Of a stretch of DNA of 64,000 bases, positions 46,466 to 53,975 are shown piece by piece. Origin of the DNA: Bacteroidota bacterium. GTDB lineage: Bacteria > Bacteroidota > Bacteroidia > Chitinophagales > Chitinophagaceae. The stretch is taken from positions 134,541 to 198,540 of the forward strand of contig JAFDYD010000009.1 in NCBI GenBank assembly GCA_018267615.1, read 5' to 3'. The notes under the pieces were generated by a model that worked only from the letters and a program-made list of their open reading frames with translations, was not told the origin of the DNA and searched no databases. The translations under genes were made by a program, and so were the position numbers. Position 1 is the stretch's first letter; every line of letters begins with the position of its first letter.

Positions 46466-47399
46466 GAACAAAGAATATACGATCGTCCGGCTGAACAGCG
46501 AAAGATTGAAAGACATGGAGAAACTGTATATGGCTGTTTATGGAATTTCTGCGCCACAAAATTATTTCAAAAAAAAATACGACACTTCTTATACCGGCGT
46601 GGAATGGCTCGGATATATCGCTTACAATAAAGACAATATTGCAATCGCCTATTACGGTGTGATGCCCTACTTCATGGAATATGAAGATCAAATTATTTTA
46701 TGTGCACAGTCAGGAGACACGATGACGCACCCGGGATTCAGATATAAGGGGATGTTTGTGGAATTATCTAAAATTACTTTTGAATTGTGCAGGGAAAATA
46801 GCATTCGTTTTATTTTCGGATTCCCTAACCAGAATTCATATCACGGCGCGGTTACAAAACTCGGCTGGAAGATGACTGAATCTATGGACTGTTTCGAGAT
46901 TCCAGTTTCTACAATTCCAGTTGTTTCTTTTGTAAACCGATTTAAATTTTTTAAACCGATTTACAATCGTTATTGCAAAACTGTTATAAACAAATATCGT
47001 TTACCCCAAACCGGTATTCCCAATTCGGTGATTGGCGACGGATATGCGGGCGTATACCGAGATGAAAAATATTTTCGTTACAAAACATATAGCGACACGA
47101 TGGTAATCCGGGTTGGCAAAGCCAATGCATGGATCAAAATAAAAAATGAACTGATCATCGGAGACCTGGAATTGAATGGCGAAAATTTTGACAATATCAT
47201 GAATCGAATTGAAAAAATCGCCGCGAAATTAGGCATCAAACAAATATTATTTCATTCTAGTCCGGATACTCAATTACAATGGCTATTCATTGCCCGTTAT
47301 CCCGCCGTTCCTTCCTTTCCTGTATTGTTCCAGGATTTTGGCGCCGGCATATCATTTGAAAAAATTAAATTCACCTTTGCGGATATTGATACTTTTTAA
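46449..47399 (+). CDS. GNAT-family acyltransferase
   Basis: A 316-residue protein with one GNAT-type domain in the N-terminal half. The acetyl-CoA site region is S-G-D-T-M-T-H-P-G-F-R-Y-K-G-M-F near residue 90, followed by an I-F-G-F-P-N-Q-N-S-Y segment. The C-terminal half may be a degenerate second copy. The overlap with the deacetylase gene suggests an acyl group is exchanged after N-deacetylation, perhaps on the same sugar; this is inference from order only. Confidence 0.7.
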   Translation: MHPVIENKEYTIVRLNSERLKDMEKLYMAVYGISAPQNYFKKKYDTSYTGVEWLGYIAYNKDNIAIAYYGVMPYFMEYEDQIILCAQSGDTMTHPGFRYKGMFVELSKITFELCRENSIRFIFGFPNQNSYHGAVTKLGWKMTESMDCFEIPVSTIPVVSFVNRFKFFKPIYNRYCKTVINKYRLPQTGIPNSVIGDGYAGVYRDEKYFRYKTYSDTMVIRVGKANAWIKIKNELIIGDLELNGENFDNIMNRIEKIAAKLGIKQILFHSSPDTQLQWLFIARYPAVPSFPVLFQDFGAGISFEKIKFTFADIDTF

Positions 47400-47419
47400 T
47401 TCGATATCCGGTTATCTCC

Positions 47420-48520
47420 ATGAAATTTGTTTTTCTTAATTACGGAACAAATTTATCGTTTAACAGGCCGGAAGACTGGATACAACGAATACTAGGATAT
47501 ACCGGCATTCTTGAGGAATTGGGCAACCACAATCATGTCATTAGCATCGAACAAATAAATTACGAAGGCATCTTTTCTCATAACAAAGTGGACTATCATT
47601 TTCTGCGTTTAAAGAAATGGCAAGAAAAGTTTCCTTTCCAATTGCATCGTTATGTGGCAAGTCTTAATCCCGATATAGTGTTGGTTCATGGCATGCATTT
47701 TCCGTTACAACTGATACAATTAAAAAAAGCATCGACGAGCAAAACAAAAATCATTGTACAAAATCATGCTGAAAAACCCGGCTTCAGGCAAAAATTGTTC
47801 CTGCAAAAAAAAGCTGATGCTTGTGTCGACGCATACCTGTTTACATCTGCTGAAATGGGCGAAGCGTGGATGAAAAAAGGAGTGATAAAAAGAAAAGATA
47901 AAATCAGGGAGGTCATGGAAGCGTCTTCGGTTTTTGGCCCAATAGAAAAAAAACAATCGCGTCGCCATGTCAGTATCGAAGAAGGCCCGATTTTTTTATG
48001 GGTAGGCCGACTGGATTCAAATAAAAATCCGGTTATGGTTGTAAAAAGTTTTTTGCGTTTTCTGGATCACCAGCGAAATGCAAAACTTTATATGATCTTT
48101 CATACAAGCGAATTGATGCTAGAGATAAAAAAAATATTAGAGAATAATACTTTAGCTAAGGACGCAATTGTTTTAGTTGGAAAAGTTCCGCACGAAGAAA
48201 TGTTATATTGGTATAATGCATCCGATTTCATTATTTCCGGTTCATATTATGAAGGCAGTGGTGTTGCAGTGTGTGAAGCGATGTCGTGCGGTTGCATTCC
48301 AATCTTAACAGATATATTTTCATTTCGGAAAATTACAAATAAGGGAGCATGTGGATTATTATACGAAGCGGGAAACGAACAAGCACTATTATCCGCATTA
48401 TTAAAATCGCAGGAAATAAATATGGAAGAACAGCGAAAAAAAGTATTGGAACAGTTTGAAAAATCACTTTCGTTTAAAGCAATAGCAGCAAAAATTCAGG
48501 AAGTGGCCGCATCGTTATAA
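47420..48520 (+). CDS. Glycosyltransferase, GT4-like
   Basis: A 366-residue GT-B enzyme, 20 bases after the acyltransferase. Donor-site segments are F-L-W-V-G-R-L-D-S-N-K-N-P near residue 195 and the E-G-S-G-V-A-V-C-E-A-M-S-C-G-C-I-P segment near residue 280 (the E-x7-E motif). The 3' end overlaps the convergent glycosyltransferase by 25 bases. It probably extends the locus glycan. Confidence 0.88.
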   Translation: MKFVFLNYGTNLSFNRPEDWIQRILGYTGILEELGNHNHVISIEQINYEGIFSHNKVDYHFLRLKKWQEKFPFQLHRYVASLNPDIVLVHGMHFPLQLIQLKKASTSKTKIIVQNHAEKPGFRQKLFLQKKADACVDAYLFTSAEMGEAWMKKGVIKRKDKIREVMEASSVFGPIEKKQSRRHVSIEEGPIFLWVGRLDSNKNPVMVVKSFLRFLDHQRNAKLYMIFHTSELMLEIKKILENNTLAKDAIVLVGKVPHEEMLYWYNASDFIISGSYYEGSGVAVCEAMSCGCIPILTDIFSFRKITNKGACGLLYEAGNEQALLSALLKSQEINMEEQRKKVLEQFEKSLSFKAIAAKIQEVAASL

Positions 48521-49572
48521 TTAAACAATTTCATGACAGCCTTGGCGCTGTCTTTCATCGGGTAAGGCAATACCGGTCTATAATCTATTTCAGGGTCATC
48601 GAGGATTTCAGTAATTTTTTCAGCCATTTCTTTTTTATCATGAACAATCATCCAGTGATTGATCCAGGCGGCCATCGGTTTAAAAAAACTGATCACACGC
48701 GCACCTGCGTACAATGCTTCAAGACATACGGAACTGAATCCCTCATAAGAAGATGGATGCAAAAAAATCCTGCATCGTTGCATTAACTCCAATAATTCGG
48801 GATGAGATTTTTTTCCTGCGAGCACCACATTTTTTTCAAGTCCGAGACGGTTGATCAATGCCTGGAGATTTTTTTGCTCCGGGCCATCACCGCAAATCAT
48901 CGTGTTGATCGAAGGGTTTTCTTTGGCCAATGCGCCAACTACTTCTATGAATATCTCATATTGCTTCAAACCTATCAATGAACCAGCGCCTAGAATATCT
49001 ATATCTCTTGTCAAAATGGTATTTGCATAAAGCGCCGGATCGATACCATTCGGAATAACAAATTTTGGTTTGACGGAATAATTATTCAAAAATTCTTTTG
49101 CAAGAAAATCAGACATGGCTACCAATTCTTCCGACCGTGGATTTATCCACCGAATGTAGTGATTATCTACTTTAGCATCCTGTCCCAATATCCATATATA
49201 ATGATTGAGATTATTTCTTTTTGCAAAATACTTTCCCACCAATGCGCATTCGGTACACCAAAAGCTAAACAGCCCGATAATACTATTATTTTTCTTGCGC
49301 CGTCGCATTTCTTTCCAAACACTGATCCATGTTTTTACGCGCTGAAAGCCGGATCTGTCGTGGCCGGCAAACGCAATGACTTCGATTCCGTGCCAGTTGT
49401 ATTCCCTTTTTACAAATGGATATTGAAAAGAAAGGACAATTATTTTTAAGGATGGAAAATTATTTTTTAGCGCAAGGATAAATGATTGTTGGGCCGGCAG
49501 GCAGGTGCTGTCCAATTCGTCTTTTGGAAAGCCCGGGCTCAGTATTACCAAGGTTTTGGCGTTCTTCATCAT
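48496..49572 (-). CDS. Glycosyltransferase, GT4-like
   Basis: From ATG 49572 (the frame opens four codons earlier at TTG) this is a 358-residue GT-B enzyme with I-L-S-P-G-F-P-K-D-E-L at the N-terminus, I-P-N-G-I-D-P-A-L-Y near residue 175, G-A-G-S-L-I-G-L-K-Q-Y, and H-P-S-S-Y-E-G-F-S-S-V-C-L-E-A-L-Y-A-G (E-x7-E) near residue 285. It lies tail to tail with the previous glycosyltransferase. Donor and acceptor unknown. Confidence 0.88.
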   Translation of the reverse strand: MMKNAKTLVILSPGFPKDELDSTCLPAQQSFILALKNNFPSLKIIVLSFQYPFVKREYNWHGIEVIAFAGHDRSGFQRVKTWISVWKEMRRRKKNNSIIGLFSFWCTECALVGKYFAKRNNLNHYIWILGQDAKVDNHYIRWINPRSEELVAMSDFLAKEFLNNYSVKPKFVIPNGIDPALYANTILTRDIDILGAGSLIGLKQYEIFIEVVGALAKENPSINTMICGDGPEQKNLQALINRLGLEKNVVLAGKKSHPELLELMQRCRIFLHPSSYEGFSSVCLEALYAGARVISFFKPMAAWINHWMIVHDKKEMAEKITEILDDPEIDYRPVLPYPMKDSAKAVMKLFNYNDAATS

Positions 49573-49680
49573 TAGCCGATCCAAATTTATTTCAAAAGAT
49601 AAGTTATTCCATTTATGGGTGATCCATTACTTTTACTTCCCAAAAGCATCCCGCTCATCAAATAATAAACCAGCACAATT

Positions 49681-50478
49681 ATGAAACGAAAAGTTTTTCT
49701 TTCAATATCTGTCATGATATTGATTGCTTTATTTGCAAATACTACTCCAAATGTTTATGGTTTTGCACCTCCGAGGAGCTATTTCCAGATCAAAATTTAC
49801 CAGTTAAAGGATAAAGACCAGGAGGAACGTGTTGATAAATTCCTTCAGCAGGCATATTTGCCGGCATTGCATCGTGCAGGCATCGGCAAAGTGGGCGTAT
49901 TCAAACAAATCGGGAATGATACAGCTGCCATTCGCCGTGTTTATGTGTTGATCCCTTTCAAATCGATGGATCAGTTCACCAAGCTTCCTGAAATCCTTGC
50001 AAAAGATAACCAGTATCTCACCGACGGCAAAAATTATATCGATGCCGTGTATGACGATCCTCCTTATCAACGCATAGAATCCATATTGCTGCAGGCTTTC
50101 ACGGGAATGCCCGGTGTAGATATACCACAATTAAAGGGTCCAAAAAGCGAACAGATTTATGAGCTGCGAAGTTACGAGGGAGCCAGCGAAAAAATATATG
50201 ATAATAAAGTAAAAATGTTCAATGATGGTGATGAGATCGGGCTTTTCAAGAGGCTTGGCTTTAATGCGGTTTTCTATGCCGAAGTTGTTTCAGGTTCACA
50301 TATGCCAAATCTCATGTACATGACCTCATTTGAAAATATGGCTTCGCACGATGCACATTGGAAAAGTTTTGGAGACGATCCGGTTTGGAAAAAATTAGTC
50401 GCGATGCCGGAATACCAACACAATGTTTCTCATGCAGATATTATGTTGCTGCATCCAGCCGAGTATTCGGACTTATGA
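49681..50478 (+). CDS. NIPSNAP family secreted protein
   Basis: A 265-residue exported protein with a signal peptide (K-R-K-V-F-L-S-I-S-V-M-I-L-I-A-L). It has two NIPSNAP-type ferredoxin-like domains: F-Q-I-K-I-Y-Q-L-K near residue 37 and I-Y-E-L-R-S-Y-E-G near residue 160, the latter followed by R-L-G-F-N-A-V-F-Y. Homologues occur in many Bacteroidota as single exported proteins; the molecular role is unknown. It is the last gene before a GTACCTTG-type palindrome. Confidence 0.85.
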   Translation: MKRKVFLSISVMILIALFANTTPNVYGFAPPRSYFQIKIYQLKDKDQEERVDKFLQQAYLPALHRAGIGKVGVFKQIGNDTAAIRRVYVLIPFKSMDQFTKLPEILAKDNQYLTDGKNYIDAVYDDPPYQRIESILLQAFTGMPGVDIPQLKGPKSEQIYELRSYEGASEKIYDNKVKMFNDGDEIGLFKRLGFNAVFYAEVVSGSHMPNLMYMTSFENMASHDAHWKSFGDDPVWKKLVAMPEYQHNVSHADIMLLHPAEYSDL

Positions 50479-50818
50479 TTGAGTCGTGGGATGCAGGCGT
50501 AAGGAATAAGGTACAAGATACAAGGTACAAGACTGAAATTCATAAAGTGATTTAGAATTTCAGTCTTGTACCTTGTATCTTGTACCTTATTCCTTACACC
50601 TTATATCTACCTCCTCAAAACCCCTCTTGCATTTTGAAAATAAATTCTCTATCTTAACGTTATTCTTGATCCATATGAAAACCAACAAATCCGTCTATGA
50701 AACAAGCTCACAAACCATTCCTTGCCATTATCGTAGTTTCTCTTATTATCCTTTACAGTTTAATGGCCTTACTCAGTTAACACTGAATTAAAAAATTGCT
50801 GGTTTTAGACAACCGTTT
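50479..50818. other. 340-base intergenic stretch, mostly repeat
   Basis: The first third is the inverted repeat at 50499-50597. The remaining 220 bases are AT-rich without a recognisable gene, promoter or RNA. A 72-codon frame at 50573-50791 begins inside the repeat and is not credible. Confidence 0.5.
50499..50597. repeat. GTACCTTG-type palindrome, 42-bp perfect arms
   Basis: Arms 50499-50540 and 50556-50597 are perfectly complementary with a 15-base loop. They contain AAGGTACAAG units matching the elements at 33589 and 52579, joined to a unique inner part CTGAAATT. The element starts 20 bases after the NIPSNAP stop codon. Confidence 0.95.
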
Positions 50819-51364
50819 TTGATTTTCCGGAATTCAACTTTGGAAAAGCAAAACCTGCTTTATTATCTTCGCGACGTGGATAATATAATAATCAGGGAAA
50901 TTGAACCTGCCGATAATGCTGCACTTGCGGTAATCGTTCGCCAAACTTTAGCTGAATTCGGAGCCAATAGGCCGGGCACGGTTTATTATGATGACACCAC
51001 CGATCATTTATACGAATTATTCCAGGCAAAAAATAGTGTGTACTATGTTGCGCTTATGGATGGAACCGTCATGGGTGGCGCCGGTATTTTTCCTTCCGCC
51101 GGTTTGGAAAATGATACCTGCGAATTGGTAAAAATGTACCTGCTTTCGATGGCCAGAGGCAAGGGGCTCGGCAAATTTTTAATAGAGCAATGCATTGCGT
51201 TTGCAAAAAAATCAGGCTACAAACACGTGTACCTGGAAACGATGCCAGAACTGCGAAAAGCAGTTGGTATGTACGAAAAATTTGGCTTCAGGTATTTGAA
51301 AGGTCCTCGAGGAAACACAGGCCATTTTGGATGCGATGTGTGGATGATGAAGGATATTGATTAA
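50819..51364 (+). CDS. GNAT-family N-acetyltransferase
   Basis: A small acetyltransferase. The core starts I-I-I-R-E-I-E-P-A-D-N-A-A-L and has the acetyl-CoA loop L-S-M-A-R-G-K-G-L-G-K-F-L-I near residue 118, then Y-L-E-T-M-P-E-L and M-Y-E-K-F-G-F. No ATG start exists: candidates are TTG 50819, TTG 50840 and GTG 50876, and the GTG fits the domain start best (162 residues). Substrate unknown. It stands alone. Confidence 0.82.
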   Translation: MIFRNSTLEKQNLLYYLRDVDNIIIREIEPADNAALAVIVRQTLAEFGANRPGTVYYDDTTDHLYELFQAKNSVYYVALMDGTVMGGAGIFPSAGLENDTCELVKMYLLSMARGKGLGKFLIEQCIAFAKKSGYKHVYLETMPELRKAVGMYEKFGFRYLKGPRGNTGHFGCDVWMMKDID

Positions 51365-51508
51365 ACATCATGCATCTTATCGCGAATTGCCCGGGCTAAA
51401 AGATTAAAAACGGGCCGGAGGATTTGAATCGTGAAATGGTTCACGCTCATCGCCACTTGTATAGTCATCCAAAAGATTTATTTGGCTGCACGCTGTGGAT
51501 AATTTTTT

Positions 51509-52126
51509 TTATACCGCTTTTACTTCATAAATGGGACTGAACAGGTATACTTTACCGGTAGAAATTTCTTCGCATTGAAAACGCTTGCGAATTTTCTTCC
51601 CCTTTTTAAAAATTTTTCCGTTGTCGATGCTGAACAACCTGCCTTCGGATATCTGTTCAACCAGGAGAAGACCTTCGATATTTGCATCATACCTTCTCAA
51701 AATGCGCATCAGGTCCTCATCGGCGCAACTGCTCGCCGGAAGATTGTGAATGGATTTCTGAAATGCAAGCAGGATATCTTCGGGGAAAATATTTAAAGCA
51801 ATAAAATGCTCAAGGATTTTTCGGTAGGCATATTTCCATTCTTTACCATGCGACTGCACCCTGTTGCCATATTGCATAAAAGTTACAAGATGTCCGAGCT
51901 CATGTATCAGTGTAATCAAAAAAGCATATTTATTGAGATTCCCGTTGATGCTTATACGATGATGTTCAAAATCGGTAGCGTGACGATAATCACCCAATAT
52001 TGTTTTTCTTTCACGCGTGATGGTGAGATGAATTTTATATTGATGCAGATAATCCAGAACCAACTGTCCTGATCTTTCGGGTAGAAATTTTTGCAGATAT
52101 GAAAGTGGCGCCTCTTTTTTAGACAT
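51509..52126 (-). CDS. SprT-like zinc-dependent protein
   Basis: A 205-residue protein with an SprT-type metalloprotease core: I-H-E-L-G-H at residues 74-79 (zinc-binding His75, His79; catalytic Glu76), preceded by F-L-I-T-L and followed by H-G-K-E-W-K-Y-A-Y-R. The C-terminal region (R-F-Q-C-E-E, Y-L-F-S-P-I-Y-E) has a single Cys and lacks a complete zinc ribbon. It overlaps the next upstream gene by 8 bases. Targets unknown; the family includes proteases for DNA-protein crosslinks. Confidence 0.85.
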   Translation of the reverse strand: MSKKEAPLSYLQKFLPERSGQLVLDYLHQYKIHLTITRERKTILGDYRHATDFEHHRISINGNLNKYAFLITLIHELGHLVTFMQYGNRVQSHGKEWKYAYRKILEHFIALNIFPEDILLAFQKSIHNLPASSCADEDLMRILRRYDANIEGLLLVEQISEGRLFSIDNGKIFKKGKKIRKRFQCEEISTGKVYLFSPIYEVKAV

Positions 52127-52538
52127 TTTTTTGCTGCTTGCTTAATTGCATCAAAATTTTCACTTCAGCAAATGTATAAATGATATACAAAATAAAACAT
52201 CCAAATAATCCGAATTTGCTGACATTATTCTTCGCCAACAATATATATATCACGGCTGCGGCCAGGCAGATAACCATTTTCATTAACATACCGCCATAAA
52301 TAAACCTGATAAATACATTCGGGTTATTATTTTGCAGCGCTTTGTTGTAAAGCAGGAATGAAAATACGGTAGCCAGAAATAATATCGTGTTGCCGGTTAA
52401 CAAGACAACATAATCGACATCATTTTCTTTTACCCAACTCTTCAGAAGAAAGATGATAACGGTAAGTACAATAAATATGACTACAAAACGGGAAACCGGT
52501 TGCAAACTTTTTTTCGATTGCCCTGCTTGAATTGACAT
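52119..52538 (-). CDS. Four-helix membrane protein
   Basis: From ATG 52538 the 139 residues show a basic N-terminus and four hydrophobic helices (V-I-F-I-V-L-T-V-I-I-F, V-V-L-L-T-G-N-T-I-L-F, M-V-I-C-L-A-A-A-V-I-Y, L-F-G-C-F-I-L-Y-I-I-Y). The longer open frame to 52637 reads through repeat DNA and is rejected. It sits between bactofilin and the SprT-like gene; small membrane proteins of the ATP-synthase-I type occupy similar spots in related genomes, but no motif confirms that. Confidence 0.65.
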   Translation of the reverse strand: MSIQAGQSKKSLQPVSRFVVIFIVLTVIIFLLKSWVKENDVDYVVLLTGNTILFLATVFSFLLYNKALQNNNPNVFIRFIYGGMLMKMVICLAAAVIYILLAKNNVSKFGLFGCFILYIIYTFAEVKILMQLSKQQKNV

Positions 52539-52578
52539 TATGCTTGCGAAGTTTTTCGCAAAGCTAAAATAAAGTCGG

Positions 52579-52754
52579 TAAGGTACAAGACACAAGGAAC
52601 AAGATTCAAGATTCAAGGTACAAGATTCAAGGTACAAGGCGTGCGGTATGAAACACCTTGTACCTTGTACCTTGTACCTTGTACCTTGTTCCTTCTTCCT
52701 TGTACCTTGTACCTTGTTCCTTGTTCCTTGAATCTTATTCCTTGTTCCTTGTAT
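52579..52754. repeat. Long GTACCTTG/AAGGTAC tandem array
   Basis: AAGGTACAAG, AAGGAACAAG and AAGATTCAAG units on the left (52579-52640) face many head-to-tail CCTTGTA and CCTTGTT units on the right (52653-52752), with about 13 bases between. The array fills the gap between bactofilin and the membrane-protein gene and touches the bactofilin stop. The right half has more units than the left, so it looks expanded by slippage. Confidence 0.9.
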
Positions 52755-53210
52755 TTATGATAAAGCGATCGACGGAGACGACGATGAAACGATTTCTTTT
52801 TTCGATTCATGCGATGCTCTGCCGCTTGGCTTAATATCTTCGGGAATCATGTGGCATTGGCCATTAAAGCTTGCTGAAGGCTCAATCTGCAATTTTGCTG
52901 ATTGCAGGTTTCCATTCACGGTGCAATTGCTTCTTAATTGCAATAGTTCCTTTACTTTGATGGTGCCGGTAACAGTGCCCATAATGTCGGCTTGTTGGCC
53001 GTTAATATCTCCTTCTACAACGCCATTAGCGCCGATAACCACTTTTGCTGTACAATGGATGTTGCCCACCAATGTGCCATCGATACGTAAATCGCCGTTG
53101 CTGGTGATATCACCTTTCATGGATGTACCTGCGCCAATGAGGCTGGCGCTGCTGCCGCCGGACGGAGCTTTTTCGCTAAGCGCGTCGGATTTGGATTTTG
53201 CATTAAACAT
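52755..53210 (-). CDS. Bactofilin (polymer-forming cytoskeletal protein)
   Basis: A 151-residue bactofilin, a cytoskeletal protein that polymerises without nucleotide and often positions wall or surface machinery. The central beta-helix has the repeating pattern I-G-A-G-T-S-M-K-G-D-I, G-D-L-R-I-D-G-T-L-V-G-N-I, V-V-I-G-A-N-G-V-V-E-G-D-I, then V-T-G-T-I-K-V-K-E. The N- and C-terminal tails are disordered and Ser-rich. It lies 11 bases downstream of the small membrane-anchored protein gene. Confidence 0.92.
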   Translation of the reverse strand: MFNAKSKSDALSEKAPSGGSSASLIGAGTSMKGDITSNGDLRIDGTLVGNIHCTAKVVIGANGVVEGDINGQQADIMGTVTGTIKVKELLQLRSNCTVNGNLQSAKLQIEPSASFNGQCHMIPEDIKPSGRASHESKKEIVSSSSPSIALS

Positions 53211-53221
53211 GGTATCAGATT

Positions 53222-53617
53222 TTAGTCTTTAATTTTTTCAGGCTTCGGTATACTTAGAGAGGTTGTGTCCGTTTTCACCGCCGCATTTCCTTGTAACACG
53301 TTCTTCAAACTCTGAAAATACTGGTCACGGTACCTCATTTGCTCCTCTAACGAATCAGTACGTATTTTTAGTTCACGCAACTCCTTAGTATTATTAATAT
53401 CTCCATAACCGGGGATATAAAGCTTTAACGGAGTGAAAACAATCAATGCAACCGTGAGGCCGGTTAGCAACACAAAAACCGTGCTTAGAAACACATAAAC
53501 ACTTAACCTTGACAGTTTAAAAGTGACTACTTCTTCATATGTATCATCATTCATCACTACAAGCCGATAGCGGTTCTGTAGTCTTTTCAGAGTGGAATTG
53601 GCATCGAATTTGGCCAT
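53222..53617 (-). CDS. Single-span membrane protein upstream of bactofilin
   Basis: A 131-residue protein: a basic N-terminal tail (F-D-A-N-S-T-L-K-R-L-Q-N-R-Y-R-L-V-V-M-N-D-D-T-Y, split by me at every residue), one membrane helix at about residues 45-65, and a helical C-terminal segment likely to form a coiled coil. The N-terminal layout resembles that of M23-peptidase proteins of Bacteroidota that partner bactofilin, but no peptidase domain is present. Co-directional with bactofilin, so probably an anchor or partner. Confidence 0.7.
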   Translation of the reverse strand: MAKFDANSTLKRLQNRYRLVVMNDDTYEEVVTFKLSRLSVYVFLSTVFVLLTGLTVALIVFTPLKLYIPGYGDINNTKELRELKIRTDSLEEQMRYRDQYFQSLKNVLQGNAAVKTDTTSLSIPKPEKIKD

Positions 53618-53657
53618 AGTCGAGGATTGCTGGTTTTAAAGATAGCAAAACTTAGCT

Positions 53658-53829
53658 AATGAGAACCACGATTTACCTGTTTTGTAAAGATTATGATGAG
53701 AGTTGAGTTAGTTGATTGCGTGGGACCTAAAATCCAGGCCTCGGGCTCGGACTTAGTTTTAGTCTCAATCTGGCAACTTCTCTATTCTCCTGATAATCTT
53801 TTCAAATCAAGTAAATCATGGTTCTCATT
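53658..53829. repeat. Inverted repeat with 19-bp arms, 134 bases apart
   Basis: AATGAGAACCACGATTTAC (53658-53676) is complementary to 53811-53829 with one mismatch. The 134 bases between hold no recognised gene. It lies between two divergent genes, so it may be a small insertion flanked by its terminal repeats. Confidence 0.7.
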
Positions 53830-53975
53830 TGTAAAATATTTTTCTTGAAAATCAGTTATTAAGAAACTAGTTTGCAGCGCAAATCTAAACGGACGAGGTG
53901 AAACGTATTCTATCTTCTCAACGATGTAGTAATATATTAATAGGCGCTAAACGATTGGCAATTGACAATAAGTTA

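Noticed and set aside
50573..50791. 72-codon frame after the palindrome
   Set aside because: Begins inside the inverted repeat and has no recognisable product.
52538..52637. N-terminal extension of the four-helix membrane protein
   Set aside because: Same reason: the extension is translated repeat DNA, including Y-L-E-S-C-T-L-N-L.
52579..52754. CRISPR-like array
   Set aside because: Units are 7-10 bases without unique spacers and no cas genes are near.
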